Source: Luteimonas saliphila
Lineage (GTDB): Bacteria; Pseudomonadota; Gammaproteobacteria; Xanthomonadales; Xanthomonadaceae
NCBI RefSeq assembly: GCF_016774335.1
Contig: NZ_JAETWA010000030.1
Span: 62,001 to 126,000, forward strand
Direction: 5' to 3'
DNA length: 64,000 nucleotides
Shown here: one piece after another, positions 25,501-33,281 of the stretch
How the letters are laid out: each line of letters starts with the position of its first letter
Position numbering within the stretch: position 1 is the stretch's first letter
Made by a program: the position numbers and the translations under genes
The notes under the pieces: model-generated
The model's input: only the letters and a program-made list of their open reading frames with translations
Database searches by the model: none
Told to the model about the DNA's origin: nothing

Positions 25501-26853
25501 GCCCGTCTCGTCCGAGCGCGGCAGCGGCGCTGGTGCTGGTGCTGGTGCTGCAGCGGCCGGCATGTCCGGCATCGTGTTCGCGGCGTCGGACAGCGAGCCA
25601 GGCCGGGCGATCGGATAGCGCGGGGCGGTCGGAGCGTTCGGCGCCGCGGCCGGATGCTGTGCGCGCGCGGCGTTGACGTCCGGGGTCAGGCCCATGTCGG
25701 CGCGGCTGCTGACGAGGTCCGCATCCACCGCCTGGGCGCGCTCGTCCTTGAGCTGCTGGCGCCGGAAGATTTCCGACTCGTGCGCGGCCTTGCCGTCCGG
25801 GCGGACGCGGATCACTGGCGCCGGCAGCGCCAGCGGCTGGCCCTGCGCCGCGCTGGCCGCGGCCGGATCCTCAACAGCGCGCGCAGCGTCCTCGAGCGTG
25901 CCGGGCACCGGGATTTGCGGGCGCGCGATCGCGGCCGAGAATCCGCCCACGGGCCCGCCCATGGCGCCACCTGCCAGCAGGCCGGTCGCGGCCGCTTCGG
26001 GCACGCCCTCGCCCAGCGGCCGATCGAGCGCGAAGTTCTGCCACGCCTGTTCCTGGATGGACTGCGGCAGTTCCTCGAACACGCCCTCGGACACCGCGCC
26101 AGCGGCAGTGCCGCGCGCCGCGCGCATCGCGGTAGATCCCGGGCGCTGGATCAGCGGCGCCCCACCGCCGGCGGCGAGCACGTCGACGTCGGCGATGCCG
26201 AGCTTGCGCGCGAGGCCACCGCCGGCAGCGCCGAACGCGGCGGTACCGATGCCGGAGCCGACCGCGGCAGCCATCTGGCGCGCGGTGAGGTCGCCGTCCT
26301 GGGACTGTTGGCGGATGCTCTCGGCCGACTGGCCAGCGCCGATGGTGCCCTCGCCGATCGCACCGGCAGCGATGCCGCCGACGGCAGGCACCACGCGGCG
26401 CACGGCCTGGCCGATCGCGCCACCGCCGAGCATGGACGGCAGGGACTCGACCACGGTGCCCGCGATCGTGCTCGGGTTCTGGATCATCGCCTTGGCGGTA
26501 CCGACGAACCCCTCGGCCTCCTGCACGCGCTGCTGCGCTTCCTTGCGCTCCGGCGAATACAGCTCGCCGATCATGCCCTTCGCGGTTTCAGGGTCGAAGC
26601 CGACCGCGTCCATCAGCTTGCCGGTGTTGCCACCGGTCGCGAGGTTGGACAAGCCGGCGACGGCCTCGCCCACGCCCACCACGCCGCGGCCGATGTCGAC
26701 GGCGGAGTCGCCGAGCACGCGGCGCACGGCGCTCGACTTCGGGCGCTGGATCGGCGCGGCCGGCTGCGGTGGCGCCGCATTCGGCGCGGAAAACTCGCTC
26801 CACGGACCATCGGCTGCAGGTGCACCCGCGAAGTCCTTCCAGGGCTCGGCCAT
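16582..26853 (-). CDS. Giant polyvalent virion protein (InPase-like, zeta-kinase-like, metallopeptidase-like, LPD38-like)
   Basis: 3423 residues, 10.3 kb, intact. N-terminal PWKDF and PWSEF motifs; Gly/Ala-rich amphipathic region (about 55-360); Pro/Ala-rich linkers (about 380-750); an inorganic-pyrophosphatase-like domain with YGYIKGTVGRDKDHVDVF from residue 900; a P-loop kinase of zeta-toxin type with GGTSSGKST at 1289-1297; a metallopeptidase-like domain with HEWAH at 1869-1873; a second with HEAVGH at 2257-2262; long helical segments; and a C-terminal LPD38-like region (about 3080-3423). Such polyvalent proteins of phages and conjugative elements are thought to be carried into the new host with the DNA. 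Its ATG directly follows the upstream stop (TAAATG), with AGAGGA as ribosome site. Domain names rest on motif recognition, not profile searches. Confidence 0.85.
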   Translation of the reverse strand: MAEPWKDFAGAPAADGPWSEFSAPNAAPPQPAAPIQRPKSSAVRRVLGDSAVDIGRGVVGVGEAVAGLSNLATGGNTGKLMDAVGFDPETAKGMIGELYSPERKEAQQRVQEAEGFVGTAKAMIQNPSTIAGTVVESLPSMLGGGAIGQAVRRVVPAVGGIAAGAIGEGTIGAGQSAESIRQQSQDGDLTARQMAAAVGSGIGTAAFGAAGGGLARKLGIADVDVLAAGGGAPLIQRPGSTAMRAARGTAAGAVSEGVFEELPQSIQEQAWQNFALDRPLGEGVPEAAATGLLAGGAMGGPVGGFSAAIARPQIPVPGTLEDAARAVEDPAAASAAQGQPLALPAPVIRVRPDGKAAHESEIFRRQQLKDERAQAVDADLVSSRADMGLTPDVNAARAQHPAAAPNAPTAPRYPIARPGSLSDAANTMPDMPAAAAPAPAPAPLPRSDETGNAAFEERDVSTGEDTDLGAPTPINLDQETGEELGIDAERWPLAADHQQPAAIVRALKAQAAQNKNKPAGVTAIASTFNVSKDTARALRNRALDEMNAAAGNSRRLGAPAATGSDASPAADAAAAPSDADAQPAAPAALATAPADREAAAGGGEGGALAQAPGVSAADATSAQGEQPVQAPTARPELGRAAAEQGPAPPSLQEAPAAAGEIESTPAEQAPTAQARAAPPPPGTLASEGQTSQSPAAVSGASAQATPVADAAQTEADALVEVKDRYGVTHRVRQADLSGDRQNLRLYNKNGTRKTGPNAVIVRGNIDTTGEQRTQQLAAEADNPLFEVVTNRDGGAFKTEAAAKAYATKQGHADTHDVSPLGDDRGFVLRRKPAAAPAEQIAARANEAATSPKNDLPTPTDGQEAGNYRKGHVRLNGHDISIENPAGSRRNPDWPPLKDHYGYIKGTVGRDKDHVDVFMTENAQDPARPVFIVDQVNKDGSFDEHKVVMGAADEAEARATYQRNYSKGWTGLGGIKQMSQDEFKAWVRDPKLTRKPAGKLTKPAGAHKATSVEGRTEPKLDAPKRQLVNEGPNGIRVGERVVVQDDRRGQYEATVMEIEANAAPVYQGTAFKVAQDDAKPDGRGTGWVGIHRVSRAPAKGTTLEVARPPLSVRMDGNEYPVDSYEDASAKFRELRSAVDVGGMSVVELIDQAGRAVGWIGPKGEVYEGNIAEWRNRRDDPTPVYTPPAGAALPDPNVIEGQAARVEPEQAASEDTQRYRALATDLAGNPDYYNADLAKELFPEYNASNEARRDNNEKVGSQASKIAFNAFAERLKEAPVDGERVVVLMAGGTSSGKSTMRPERGIVYDSTMYDAASAKRNIDLVLASGRGVRYRFVFREPVDAFRESIKRGQGIGRFVNLTAFTRTHEGAYKAIQELQKQYAGDSRVDFILYDNTARAGRKVDALPVQEYNGLKEKLHEILDTEYAEGRIDEAEYRAVARAEPPARAEVRALEADPGRGRDAPAEGGPEQGQGVLDPAASPAGEAAASTATEDAGQELWYNRRNRTGAGLQWSDVEGLNDTLKVKEVVKSKVWPRPDYEQLIADGLRPEFAHLVKQVYDKLATKPQVRGVPTDQQLQAYIDTVAKVRDAVFDFVRDSEKVGAALNAVVARAAAMTGRTVAITSMVKQDATLLDAVFPMPDGSSSRWRTAGSTNENNAAANLVGGNRLVGALQLGIDEFSAAIKAVGEGWPTPQEAWQRIYKIRQYGSGFAVARAGRTIERDLPTREAAEATAKAHYEQSRKAGDTTMAVEARAVEQAKRVGPAHRRPDEDITSERLMEAFGFRGVNFGNWMKGESAAKRRERQLHLNHAYDALLDLSEITGLPPKAISLEGKLGLAFGAQGSGGRGAAHFVPGVNEINLTRTNGAGGIAHEWAHALDHYFAVQAGEAAARAERPYLTQVSKDTRAELGVRPEIARAVRSIVNSMEKRPQTAEEIAERQERADKQIRAGLNRALETLRKQIPESDAEALANFDDLAARLRAGDQGEGHVPTGRKVKGLKPRTRVDEEVSQVAGQMLGLLREHGAAMDYMLPNLLEADGRAGLLAYQAQQAAQREDHVPQTGEVRSEYLKEAVALESKSAQRGTGERYWTTPWELFARAFESYVIDRLASGKRRSDYLTWPQPSEAAAKALKEAGLLKGDQYPRGAERQRINEGFDTLLGEIKTEDTAEGQVRLFSMAAGAEAGTLTFDRAMKVKAELTGKWGDNAPNVVLVEDAEGFPEFAKVDPDYRRGEGVWGGRQTIWVNVGAIATERRLAEVLAHEAVGHYGVESILDPEQWTGIVSSIGNHDRNGTGAESLKRAMRSVHQRYGQLDPETFARETIAVMAEQGAQNGLLARVVAAVRAYLRKIMPSLKWTDGDVRALLGAADSFLRAGRPQAESRAATAALAFSQPPAQVQMDGRGDRRIELGGETFLEVGRRFYMVNGTGRPKDFTNLGAATEAAARTGGQVVLNDPIEGERPSWSVAVPETVARAAGAERPLFSKAPAEVLEDIDAVMAESHREGLLERAKQFLKDATPKKIKDELRGTWLGALTTRHLTELGADYFQNIQHYSDFLARQQADRNTLATEAEAIAEGARKWAGKHRAEARRLFDLMHQATIDGVDPAEGYKPLSFQYGGQVYEATQKNVKDALRAIREQMLGRGGDNKKDMLAEAKRIREMPSRERVRRTKYPTLVERWNELSPEAKAIYRQFRDSYAERSDEVEKALVARINDTDAPENLKRKLINTIRMQFETQRLQGVYFPLSRDGRYFVAAEKGDSNTFLMFRSLSALDRAVKNLKGRGFRITAQGMKAKGKAKDAPSGSFVADVIEQLRKAGVSDTTQDQIYQIYLQTLPELSMRKHSIHRKVVPGFDPDAVRAYAHAMHHGSHQLARLRWGHKMQNVLDLLKRQQDAARREEGADTRKIAAGDAIIEELNKRDEWINNPQDSNTTNLVSSFGFAWYLGATPAAALVNLSQTGMVSYPWLAARYGAVKSMNELLRAGAAAVRTVGNIQNTLTDPVERQAHAVLQQMGAIDKTQAHNLAGIAEGGMVGYNPKWAKAMEIIGWGFHKTEVVNREATSMAAFRLARAAGESFEQAIKTAADAIYDTHFDYSNANRARFMQSGTAKVLLMFRQYSLNMTWFLARTTWQATKGQDPEVRKIARRNLAGVLGMASIFAGVLGLPMVKLSMGVLNAVAASFGGDDEPWDAETEFRAWLSDMLGREAAEVVLTGPTNAATGADIHSRVSLSELWFRDADRELDGRGYYYHLLEQAAGPMGGVLKNVLVGKGMIDEGHVWRGVETMLPKSLKDMMKAARYGREGVNNLRGDPLLAEPSLWQSLLQLQGFTPAKVAQQYETNRSLKNYEQHILDRRQHLMNALAMAYRLNDPESRAETMEAIGKFNRTHPEIGITPASIRRSMQSRARYSAKAEAGIVLNPKIAAKIRAQVGVE

Positions 26854-28098
26854 TTACTTGATCCTCTCCCACGAAGCGCGGTTCGACGGGTCCCCACCCT
26901 TGAACCTGTAGCCGGCGCGTTCGGTCCCCACCGGGATGGATGCGCCTCCAGCCGGCTGCTGCTGCGCGAACAGCGTACCGAACATCGGATCGGATCGGAG
27001 CGCCTGCTGCTGCAGGACCTTCTCTTCGGGCGTGCCCAGGCCTTCGTTGATCGCGCGCGACTGTTCGCTGTAGGCCTCGAGCAACGCGGCCGGCGTGATC
27101 TGCCCGGCCAGCGGCGGCTGCGCGAGCTGCACGCCAGCGCCGTCGGCACCGGTCACCGGCGCAGCCGTGGTGCCGCTGATGGACAGCAGATTGCCGGAAG
27201 CGTCCGCCTGCAGCGTCGGGCGTGCGATGTCGGCGGCCAGCGCCTGGCGCCGGTAGCCGTCGTCGGCGTTGAACATGCTCGCGTCGATCTGCCGGCGCGC
27301 AGCGCCTTCAGCCGCGAACCCCTCGCCCACTGCCCCCTGCTGCAACGTCGCGTTGCCGGCGGCCTGGCCCTGCGCGCTCGCCGCGTTGCGCGCGCCGAGC
27401 TGTCCCGCGATCGCTTCGCCAACGAGCCTGCGAGCCTGCGGGCTGCCCTTGTGGAAGTAGCTGCCCTGGCTGTTCTCCAAGCGCCGCAGGATTTCGGCGT
27501 CGGCGCTCATCGGGTTCAGGATCGAAGCGGCATCGGCGCGCGCGGTCTGCGTCTGTCCGCGCTGGCCTTCCAGCGCGCGCGCGGTCGCCTGCTGCACCAG
27601 CGGTGCGTTGCTCGGTGGCGCGGCCACGTTCGCGGGCTGCAGCAACGGCGGTTGCGCGACCGCCGGCGTGGCAGCCGCGGCCGGCGCGGGCTGGATCCGG
27701 CGCGTCACGCCGTTGGCCCCGGTAAACGTGTTCGTGTCGCCGGGCGCGACCGTCGCCACGTTGGCGAACGACGGGCGCACAGGCGCCGCAGGTTGCGCGG
27801 CTGCCGGTGCCGGTCCGATTGCAGGCGTGGGCGACGCGGGGCTCGCCAGCGGCGTTGGGAGCGCGCTGGCGGCCGCTGCAGGGCGTGCGGGCGCCGCCGG
27901 CGCGGCGGGCCGTGGAGCGGACGCAGGCGCGCCCATGCCCACGTTGACCGGCGCCGCGGGCGGAGCCGATGGTCGCGCCACCTGGAAGTCGCCGCGCAGC
28001 GCGCGTGCCGCGAGGGATGGCTGACGCGGCGCGGCGAAGTCCGCCGGGTACTCGCCCGTGAATCCGAACGGCTTACGCTTTTTCTGTTCGTCTGCCAT
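26854..28098 (-). CDS. Pro/Ala-rich internal virion protein
   Basis: 414 residues. Residues about 45-180 are a low-complexity Ala/Pro/Val linker; the second half is helical and Gln-rich (QARRLVGEAIAGQLGARNAASAQGQAAGNA). The C-terminus YRFKGGDPSNRASWERI resembles tails of podophage internal or structural proteins that I have seen, but I cannot give a firm family. Start ATG at 28098 with GAGGG upstream; the upstream in-frame extension is basic junk. Next to the giant protein gene, so it may be part of the ejected internal complex; inference. Confidence 0.75.
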   Translation of the reverse strand: MADEQKKRKPFGFTGEYPADFAAPRQPSLAARALRGDFQVARPSAPPAAPVNVGMGAPASAPRPAAPAAPARPAAAASALPTPLASPASPTPAIGPAPAAAQPAAPVRPSFANVATVAPGDTNTFTGANGVTRRIQPAPAAAATPAVAQPPLLQPANVAAPPSNAPLVQQATARALEGQRGQTQTARADAASILNPMSADAEILRRLENSQGSYFHKGSPQARRLVGEAIAGQLGARNAASAQGQAAGNATLQQGAVGEGFAAEGAARRQIDASMFNADDGYRRQALAADIARPTLQADASGNLLSISGTTAAPVTGADGAGVQLAQPPLAGQITPAALLEAYSEQSRAINEGLGTPEEKVLQQQALRSDPMFGTLFAQQQPAGGASIPVGTERAGYRFKGGDPSNRASWERIK

Positions 28099-28112
28099 GG
28101 TCCTGCCCTCGG

Positions 28113-30002
28113 TTAGATACCTGCGTCGGCGATTTCGCCGGCGAAACTGAAGTTCGCCGAGCACGAGTTGCTGCGGCTCTTGGAGCTGCCCACGCTGGCG
28201 CTGTAGCCGACGGCGGACATGGTGCTGGCGGCGAGCTGGCTGGCCACGCGCGCCTTCGCCTCGGCGATCGCGATGGACTGGTCGATCAGCCCCTTGAACT
28301 GGGCGATCATCTGCTGGCCATAGGCCAGCCGCCCCTCGAGCTCGGCCTTCGCGCGCTCGAGGCCAAGCTGGTAGGACCGGTCAGTCGCCGCGGACGCGGC
28401 CTGCTCGACCGACGCGTCGGCCACGTACAGCCGCGTCTTGGCGTCCTCGCGCGACGCCACTGCCGCCAGCCGCGCCCGCTCGGCATCCAGGAACGCGGAG
28501 AAGCGGCGGATCCGACTGTCGAAGGCCTGGAGCTGCTGGCCATGCTGCTGGATGCGCAACCGCTCCTGCTCGATCTGCTGGTTGTTCGTGGTCGCCCAGG
28601 CGTCGACCTTCTTCATGCGGCCGTCCATCAGGGTGCGGAACACGTCGGCGCGTTTGCCCTCGGCCTCGATGCCGGCTCCCCATGCCTGCATTTCGGCCAC
28701 GTGTGCGCGCCAGCGACTGTCGTAGGCGTCGACCTGGGCCTTGAACCGCTCCACCACGTTGCGGTCGACCTCGGTCTGCACCTTCACCGCGTTCACGCGT
28801 TCCCGGTAGAAGTCGGCCATCACGCCGAGGCCGCGCAGCAGGCCCTCGTACAGGCGCACGCGCTGTTCGTTGACCTGGCCCTTCGCCAGCTCGCCCTCGA
28901 TCTGGGCCCGGTACAGCTCGATGGTGGCCATCGACGCGCGGATGCGCGCCTCGAGCACCTGCGCGTCGGTCGCGTAGGCCTGCTGCCGGGCGTTGAACAC
29001 GCTCAGCCGGACGTTCAGGACTGCGATCGCGGACTCGCGCAGGAACGTTGCCGCCTGCAGGGCGTTGCGGTTGTCCTCGATGTGGAGCTGGATGAACACG
29101 CCCTCGAGCGCGGCCCCCTGCACGATCGCGAAGCGCAGGTTGGCCAGCGTTTCCTCGTACTGCTTGATGACCGCGTCGCGGTTGAACTCGGCGATGCGGT
29201 TCTGCCCACCCTGGCGGATCTCGAGCAGGCGCGCGGACAGCATGCCGGCCGGCTCGGAGAAGCCGCGGTTGGCGAACTCGGCGTAGGCCTGGTCGACCTC
29301 GCGCTGCGTCTCGACCTCGGCGCGGCTGCGCCCCTTCTGGAAGATCGCCGATTCGATGTGCTCCGGCAGTGCAGGGTTCGACTGCAGCATCGGGTCCAGC
29401 GCGGCGACCAGGCGGTCGAGCATCACGCTCTCGTAGGCCTGCGGGTCGAACGCCCACGTCTCGGCGAACGGCGGCTCCACCCAGACCGGGCGCTCACCCT
29501 CGAACTCCGGCAGTTCCAGCGTCGGGACGGTCGGCAGGTTCAGGCTCTCGAACGTCGGCACCGGTGGCAGCTCGTAGTCCGGCTCGATCGGCATTTCGAT
29601 GTAATCGGGCGGCGGCGGCGCGATCGGTAGCGCAATGTTCGGCGTGTTCGGACGCGGCCCGTAGGTGAGCACCGGTTCGGGCAAGTCCAGATCCGGCGCG
29701 GTGGTGAAGGTGAGCGGGTTTCCGACAAAGCCCGGTGCAGCCCCCGGATCCGGGGGCTGCTGGAGGGTGAAGTCGGTTGTGTCGAGCGTCGGTCGTCGAG
29801 GTCGGATGAACGGCGCCAGCGACTGGTCGAAATCGAAGCTGACCGTGTAGTCGTAGGGCGACAGCGGGATGTCACTCAGGTCGTTGAGCGCATTGATCGC
29901 GGTGTTGTACGTCTGCGTGCCACGGTTCATGAACAGCGTGTGCGCGTTGTCCACAAGGATCGCGGCAAGGTCGCCGGACAGATCGGGGCACCAGGTCGCC
30001 AT
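28113..30002 (-). CDS. Large coiled-coil virion structural protein
   Basis: 629 residues. N-terminal half rich in Pro and aromatic residues (PPPPDYIEMPIEPDYELPP), then about 400 residues of long helices with heptads (RDAVIKQYEETLANLRFAI, LEARIRASMATIELYRAQIEGEL), and a Ser-rich C-terminus. The layout suits a tail-tube-internal or tape-measure-like protein. ATG at 30002 with GGAG nine bases ahead. It overlaps nothing and sits between the putative internal protein and tail proteins. Function is inferred from position and shape only. Confidence 0.75.
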   Translation of the reverse strand: MATWCPDLSGDLAAILVDNAHTLFMNRGTQTYNTAINALNDLSDIPLSPYDYTVSFDFDQSLAPFIRPRRPTLDTTDFTLQQPPDPGAAPGFVGNPLTFTTAPDLDLPEPVLTYGPRPNTPNIALPIAPPPPDYIEMPIEPDYELPPVPTFESLNLPTVPTLELPEFEGERPVWVEPPFAETWAFDPQAYESVMLDRLVAALDPMLQSNPALPEHIESAIFQKGRSRAEVETQREVDQAYAEFANRGFSEPAGMLSARLLEIRQGGQNRIAEFNRDAVIKQYEETLANLRFAIVQGAALEGVFIQLHIEDNRNALQAATFLRESAIAVLNVRLSVFNARQQAYATDAQVLEARIRASMATIELYRAQIEGELAKGQVNEQRVRLYEGLLRGLGVMADFYRERVNAVKVQTEVDRNVVERFKAQVDAYDSRWRAHVAEMQAWGAGIEAEGKRADVFRTLMDGRMKKVDAWATTNNQQIEQERLRIQQHGQQLQAFDSRIRRFSAFLDAERARLAAVASREDAKTRLYVADASVEQAASAATDRSYQLGLERAKAELEGRLAYGQQMIAQFKGLIDQSIAIAEAKARVASQLAASTMSAVGYSASVGSSKSRSNSCSANFSFAGEIADAGI

Positions 30003-30023
30003 TGTTCTGGATCTCCGAAGGGA

Positions 30024-31502
30024 TCAGCCGCGCGTGCGGCGGTCGAGGTAGAGGGGGCGAAACTCGATGCTGCTCAGGTCGAAGTTCGCGCCATCGACGT
30101 TCTCGATGACGAAGTCGAAGTCGACGGCCCGCAGGCCTCGCCCGACCTTGAAGCGGTTCTCGCGCTTGCTGCCAGCCGCACGCGGCGACAACCGGTAGAT
30201 CGCGGCCTCGCGCTCCCCGCTTTCCTCGTCGGCGCGCACCACCCATAGCAGCAGCGTGCCGTCGCTGGTGTAGCCGACGAAGGCCTCCGGGATGCGCTTC
30301 AGGCGCCGGCTGCCCAGCGCGTCCAGGCCAAGGCGGATCCGCGCGTCGATCGGTGTGCCGTTGTCGGTATCGGCATCGAGCCAGTGCAGGCCGTCGCTGG
30401 CGCACCCGACGTAGCGCCCGCCGAGCTGGCCGAAGCTGTTGAACGGGTACTGCGTGTACCGGCTCATCGCCTTGGTCTGCGTGTTCATGACCCAGGCGAT
30501 GTACTCGCCGTTGTCGATCGACAGGGTCATCGAGAAGCCGATGGAGTCGCGAATCAGCGCGACCAGCTCGGCGGCGTGACTCAGGTCGACGCCCAGCAGC
30601 AGCCGCTCCTGCACCAGGATGGTCGCAGTGTGCGTTCCAGTCGCCGGCGCGGACAGAAACACTCGGTCCAGCAGCCGCGCGAACGCGGTGTAGAGCGATT
30701 CGATGTGGCTGCTCAGCAGCAGCGTCTCGGCGGCCTGGCCGTGGTGATAGGCCTCCACCAGGGCGTTGAACACCAGCCCGTCGACCAAGGCGGCGATCGC
30801 TTCCGGCAGGTTGCGCGCCTGCCCCGACAGGATCAGCCGTTCCAGCGCGCGCGCGATCGCCAGCGACTGCGTCTCGATCGAGGTGCCCAGCAGCACAACG
30901 TCCGCGGCGACCGCATAGATCAGCCAGTTCGGGTCATCGCCCAGGGCAATGGCGTCGGCGATGGTGACTTCGCCCTCGAACACCCCACGCCGCACCTCAA
31001 GTAGCGCTAGCACCTCGCGCAGACGGACGGTCGGACGCGTGCGCACGGTTTCACCGAGCACGATGCCATCGAATATCTGCTGGAACAGGATCCCGCCGTA
31101 GGCGACCATCAGGGGGGCAGGCTCGGTGAAGAACCCGTAAGCCACCATTGGAGGCAGTTCGTACGCCGAGCCCCGGTATCCAACACTGCCGCCGGCTACG
31201 CCCAGCATGTCGATCCCGAACGCGGCCCCTCTGAACCCTGTGCCGCCATCCGCGATGCCTGGCTCGTAGACGAAGCCAGTCGCCTGCATCCGGTAGCCCG
31301 TGCTGCCCGCCGCCATCGGCGGCAGCTCTGGCACCACGTCGTCGTCCTCCTGGAAGAGCTCCGCGCTGCCGCCGTAGCCGGTCACCCCCGCGGCAACGCC
31401 GAACTCAAGCCCCAGGCCGTAGCCGCCTCCGGTGAAGCCAGACCTGCCGGCGACGTTGCCCTCGGTAACGACTGCCGCTAGCTGTTCGAAAACGATGGGC
31501 AC
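30024..31502 (-). CDS. Phage structural (tail) protein, unknown fold
   Basis: 492 residues from GTG at 31502. The first 120 residues hold Gly-rich repeats of the type GSxGYRGSAYELPPM / GFRGAAFGIDMLG, possibly beta-solenoid or tail-tip decoration. The central part is helical. The C-terminal part (SIDNGEYIAWVMNTQTKAMSRY, YVGCASDGLHWLDADTDNG) looks like beta-rich blades. I recognise it only as a tail-module protein by place. Confidence 0.7.
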   Translation of the reverse strand: MPIVFEQLAAVVTEGNVAGRSGFTGGGYGLGLEFGVAAGVTGYGGSAELFQEDDDVVPELPPMAAGSTGYRMQATGFVYEPGIADGGTGFRGAAFGIDMLGVAGGSVGYRGSAYELPPMVAYGFFTEPAPLMVAYGGILFQQIFDGIVLGETVRTRPTVRLREVLALLEVRRGVFEGEVTIADAIALGDDPNWLIYAVAADVVLLGTSIETQSLAIARALERLILSGQARNLPEAIAALVDGLVFNALVEAYHHGQAAETLLLSSHIESLYTAFARLLDRVFLSAPATGTHTATILVQERLLLGVDLSHAAELVALIRDSIGFSMTLSIDNGEYIAWVMNTQTKAMSRYTQYPFNSFGQLGGRYVGCASDGLHWLDADTDNGTPIDARIRLGLDALGSRRLKRIPEAFVGYTSDGTLLLWVVRADEESGEREAAIYRLSPRAAGSKRENRFKVGRGLRAVDFDFVIENVDGANFDLSSIEFRPLYLDRRTRG

Positions 31503-31516
31503 GGTCGGCTACTCGG

Positions 31517-32023
31517 TCAGGGTGCGGGCTCACAGCCCGTTTGCGAGACGCGGACCAGGTCGGTCCAGAAGCACGATGCAGGCGGCTCGGGTCCGCCCTC
31601 GGCCTCGATGTTCGGGGAGCCGGTGGTGAGCACGGCATAGGACAGACCAGACTCGGCCAGTGGGACGAACTCGCCGGTCGCGACACCGGTTTCGACCTCT
31701 AACGTCAACGCGAAATTGCCGAGCTGCGTTCCCCAGTCTGGTCCGCCGCCGACGCGGATCTCGACGTCGCTGCTGACGGCTCCACTGAAAATCGCGGCCG
31801 TCTGGTCTGTGCCGTTGGACAGATAGATCGTCGGCGTACCGGTGAATCCAGACTCCCCCCGCAGCAGCACGTTGTCGTAGAAGCCCGCGGTGTCAATGTC
31901 AGCGTCAACGACGCGGAAGGTGCGACCAGTGAAGCCGCTGACCTGCAGCCGGAAGTAGTTCGCGCCATCGTTGAAGGCGGCGAAGAGCACCGCGGCGGGA
32001 TAGCCGACCGTTTGGATCCTCAT
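31517..32023 (-). CDS. Small beta-rich tail protein
   Basis: 168 residues; ATG overlaps the upstream stop (ATGA). Sequence is rich in Gly, Thr, Phe and Tyr with the look of a beta sandwich (NYFRLQVSGFTGRTFRVVDA, GESGFTGTPTIYLSNG). No known motif. Its GFTG phrases recall the N-terminus of the next protein (RSGFTGGGYG), so the two may be related or interact. Confidence 0.7.
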   Translation of the reverse strand: MRIQTVGYPAAVLFAAFNDGANYFRLQVSGFTGRTFRVVDADIDTAGFYDNVLLRGESGFTGTPTIYLSNGTDQTAAIFSGAVSSDVEIRVGGGPDWGTQLGNFALTLEVETGVATGEFVPLAESGLSYAVLTTGSPNIEAEGGPEPPASCFWTDLVRVSQTGCEPAP

Positions 32024-33279
32024 GGCGCGCTGTCCCCCGTCGCGTACAGCGCCGTGCCGACCACGACCGGGCCCGTGCTGGAGACGCGCGACTGGTAGAC
32101 GACCACGTCGTCGATCAGGTAGCTGACCGCACCACCGACGCGTCGAATCTCGTACTGCGCGGCCGCGACATGCGGCATCGGGCTGGAGACGGTCTTGCCC
32201 GCCTCCATCACCGCAACGCGGAACTGGCCGGCCGCGGTGGCGTGGAAGTAGAAGGCATGGGTAATGCGCGCGTAGGTGCCGACGTCGTCGCGCGAGCCAG
32301 CGAAGCCGAGGACCGTACCGACCCCATAGCCCTGGTCGAACACCACGTGCAGGTCCCCGTCGAGCTCGGCGACGCTGTTGCCTCCGGCGTCCCACTGGAA
32401 GGTGGACTCGAACTCGATGCGCGCCGGAATCTCGGGAATCTCGGGCACTGCGGGGATGTCGACGCACTCACCCGGCGGCAGCGCCACGACGACGTCGCGG
32501 ACGCTGATGTTGAATTGCCCCGGGAGCGATGGGTCGTAGAGCGGCTCGCGCAGATTCACGTGTGGTGAATCGCTCACCCAGACGTGCTCGGAGCCTCCGG
32601 TAAGCCCGCGCAGGCGGAAGGTGGCGACACCCTGGGCGTTGGTGAGCGCGGTCGCGCTTGGACCGAAGGTACTGGTCGCGCCTCGTACTTCGGTCCGGCC
32701 GGCGCCGCTGCGCATCGCCAGCAGCAGGCCGACGATATTCTCGCCATCGGCGTACGCCACGTGCACCTTGACCTCGACGATGCTGCCGACCTCGACCTCT
32801 GCAGGTGCCTCGACCTTCCATCGCGGCTTCGGGCTCACCAGCAGGGTGAACTCCGTCAGGACCGGATACGGGATGGAATCGGATTCACGCCTGGTCACGA
32901 AATTGGTGCTGTAGAGCCCTACCCACTCCTGGCTGCCGACGACGTTGAAATCGCCGAAGAGCGGAATCGCGCCGATCGGTCGTCCCGTATCGGCTCGCAC
33001 CATGTCGAACGTTCGGCTCAGCCCGGTCAGGATCTGTGACGGCTGGGGGTAGCTGCAGCCTTGCAGACCGACAATCTCGATGGCGCGCCGGATGGGGCCA
33101 AACACCTGCCCCTTGATGGTCCATCCGCGTATCACCTTGCCGGCCAGCGCCTCGATCGCTGCAGGCGTGCCGATGCGCCACAGGTTGATGCCGTTCACCA
33201 GCCTGCGGTCCTCGGACCAGTTGGTACCGTCGGGCGAGTACCAGCGCGTGGTGCCCATGGAGGCCTTCGTGGGCGCCAT
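32020..33279 (-). CDS. Tail structural protein with Ig-like segment
   Basis: 419 residues. The middle resembles a bacterial Ig-like repeat (EVEVGSIVEVKVHVAYADGENIVGLLL ... LTNAQGVATFRLRGLTGG), followed by a beta-rich C-terminal domain that could bind sugar (IEFESTFQWDAGGNSVAELDG). Two starts are possible: ATG at 33279, with GGAGGG seven bases ahead, or ATG at 33285, too close to that site. I use 33279. Likely a tail or receptor-contact protein; inference. Confidence 0.72.
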   Translation of the reverse strand: MAPTKASMGTTRWYSPDGTNWSEDRRLVNGINLWRIGTPAAIEALAGKVIRGWTIKGQVFGPIRRAIEIVGLQGCSYPQPSQILTGLSRTFDMVRADTGRPIGAIPLFGDFNVVGSQEWVGLYSTNFVTRRESDSIPYPVLTEFTLLVSPKPRWKVEAPAEVEVGSIVEVKVHVAYADGENIVGLLLAMRSGAGRTEVRGATSTFGPSATALTNAQGVATFRLRGLTGGSEHVWVSDSPHVNLREPLYDPSLPGQFNISVRDVVVALPPGECVDIPAVPEIPEIPARIEFESTFQWDAGGNSVAELDGDLHVVFDQGYGVGTVLGFAGSRDDVGTYARITHAFYFHATAAGQFRVAVMEAGKTVSSPMPHVAAAQYEIRRVGGAVSYLIDDVVVYQSRVSSTGPVVVGTALYATGDSAP

Positions 33280-33281
33280 CG

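Noticed and set aside
25363..28116. 917-codon plus-strand open frame
   Set aside because: Spans the ends of two minus-strand genes with proper ribosome sites; composition is that of a shadow frame.
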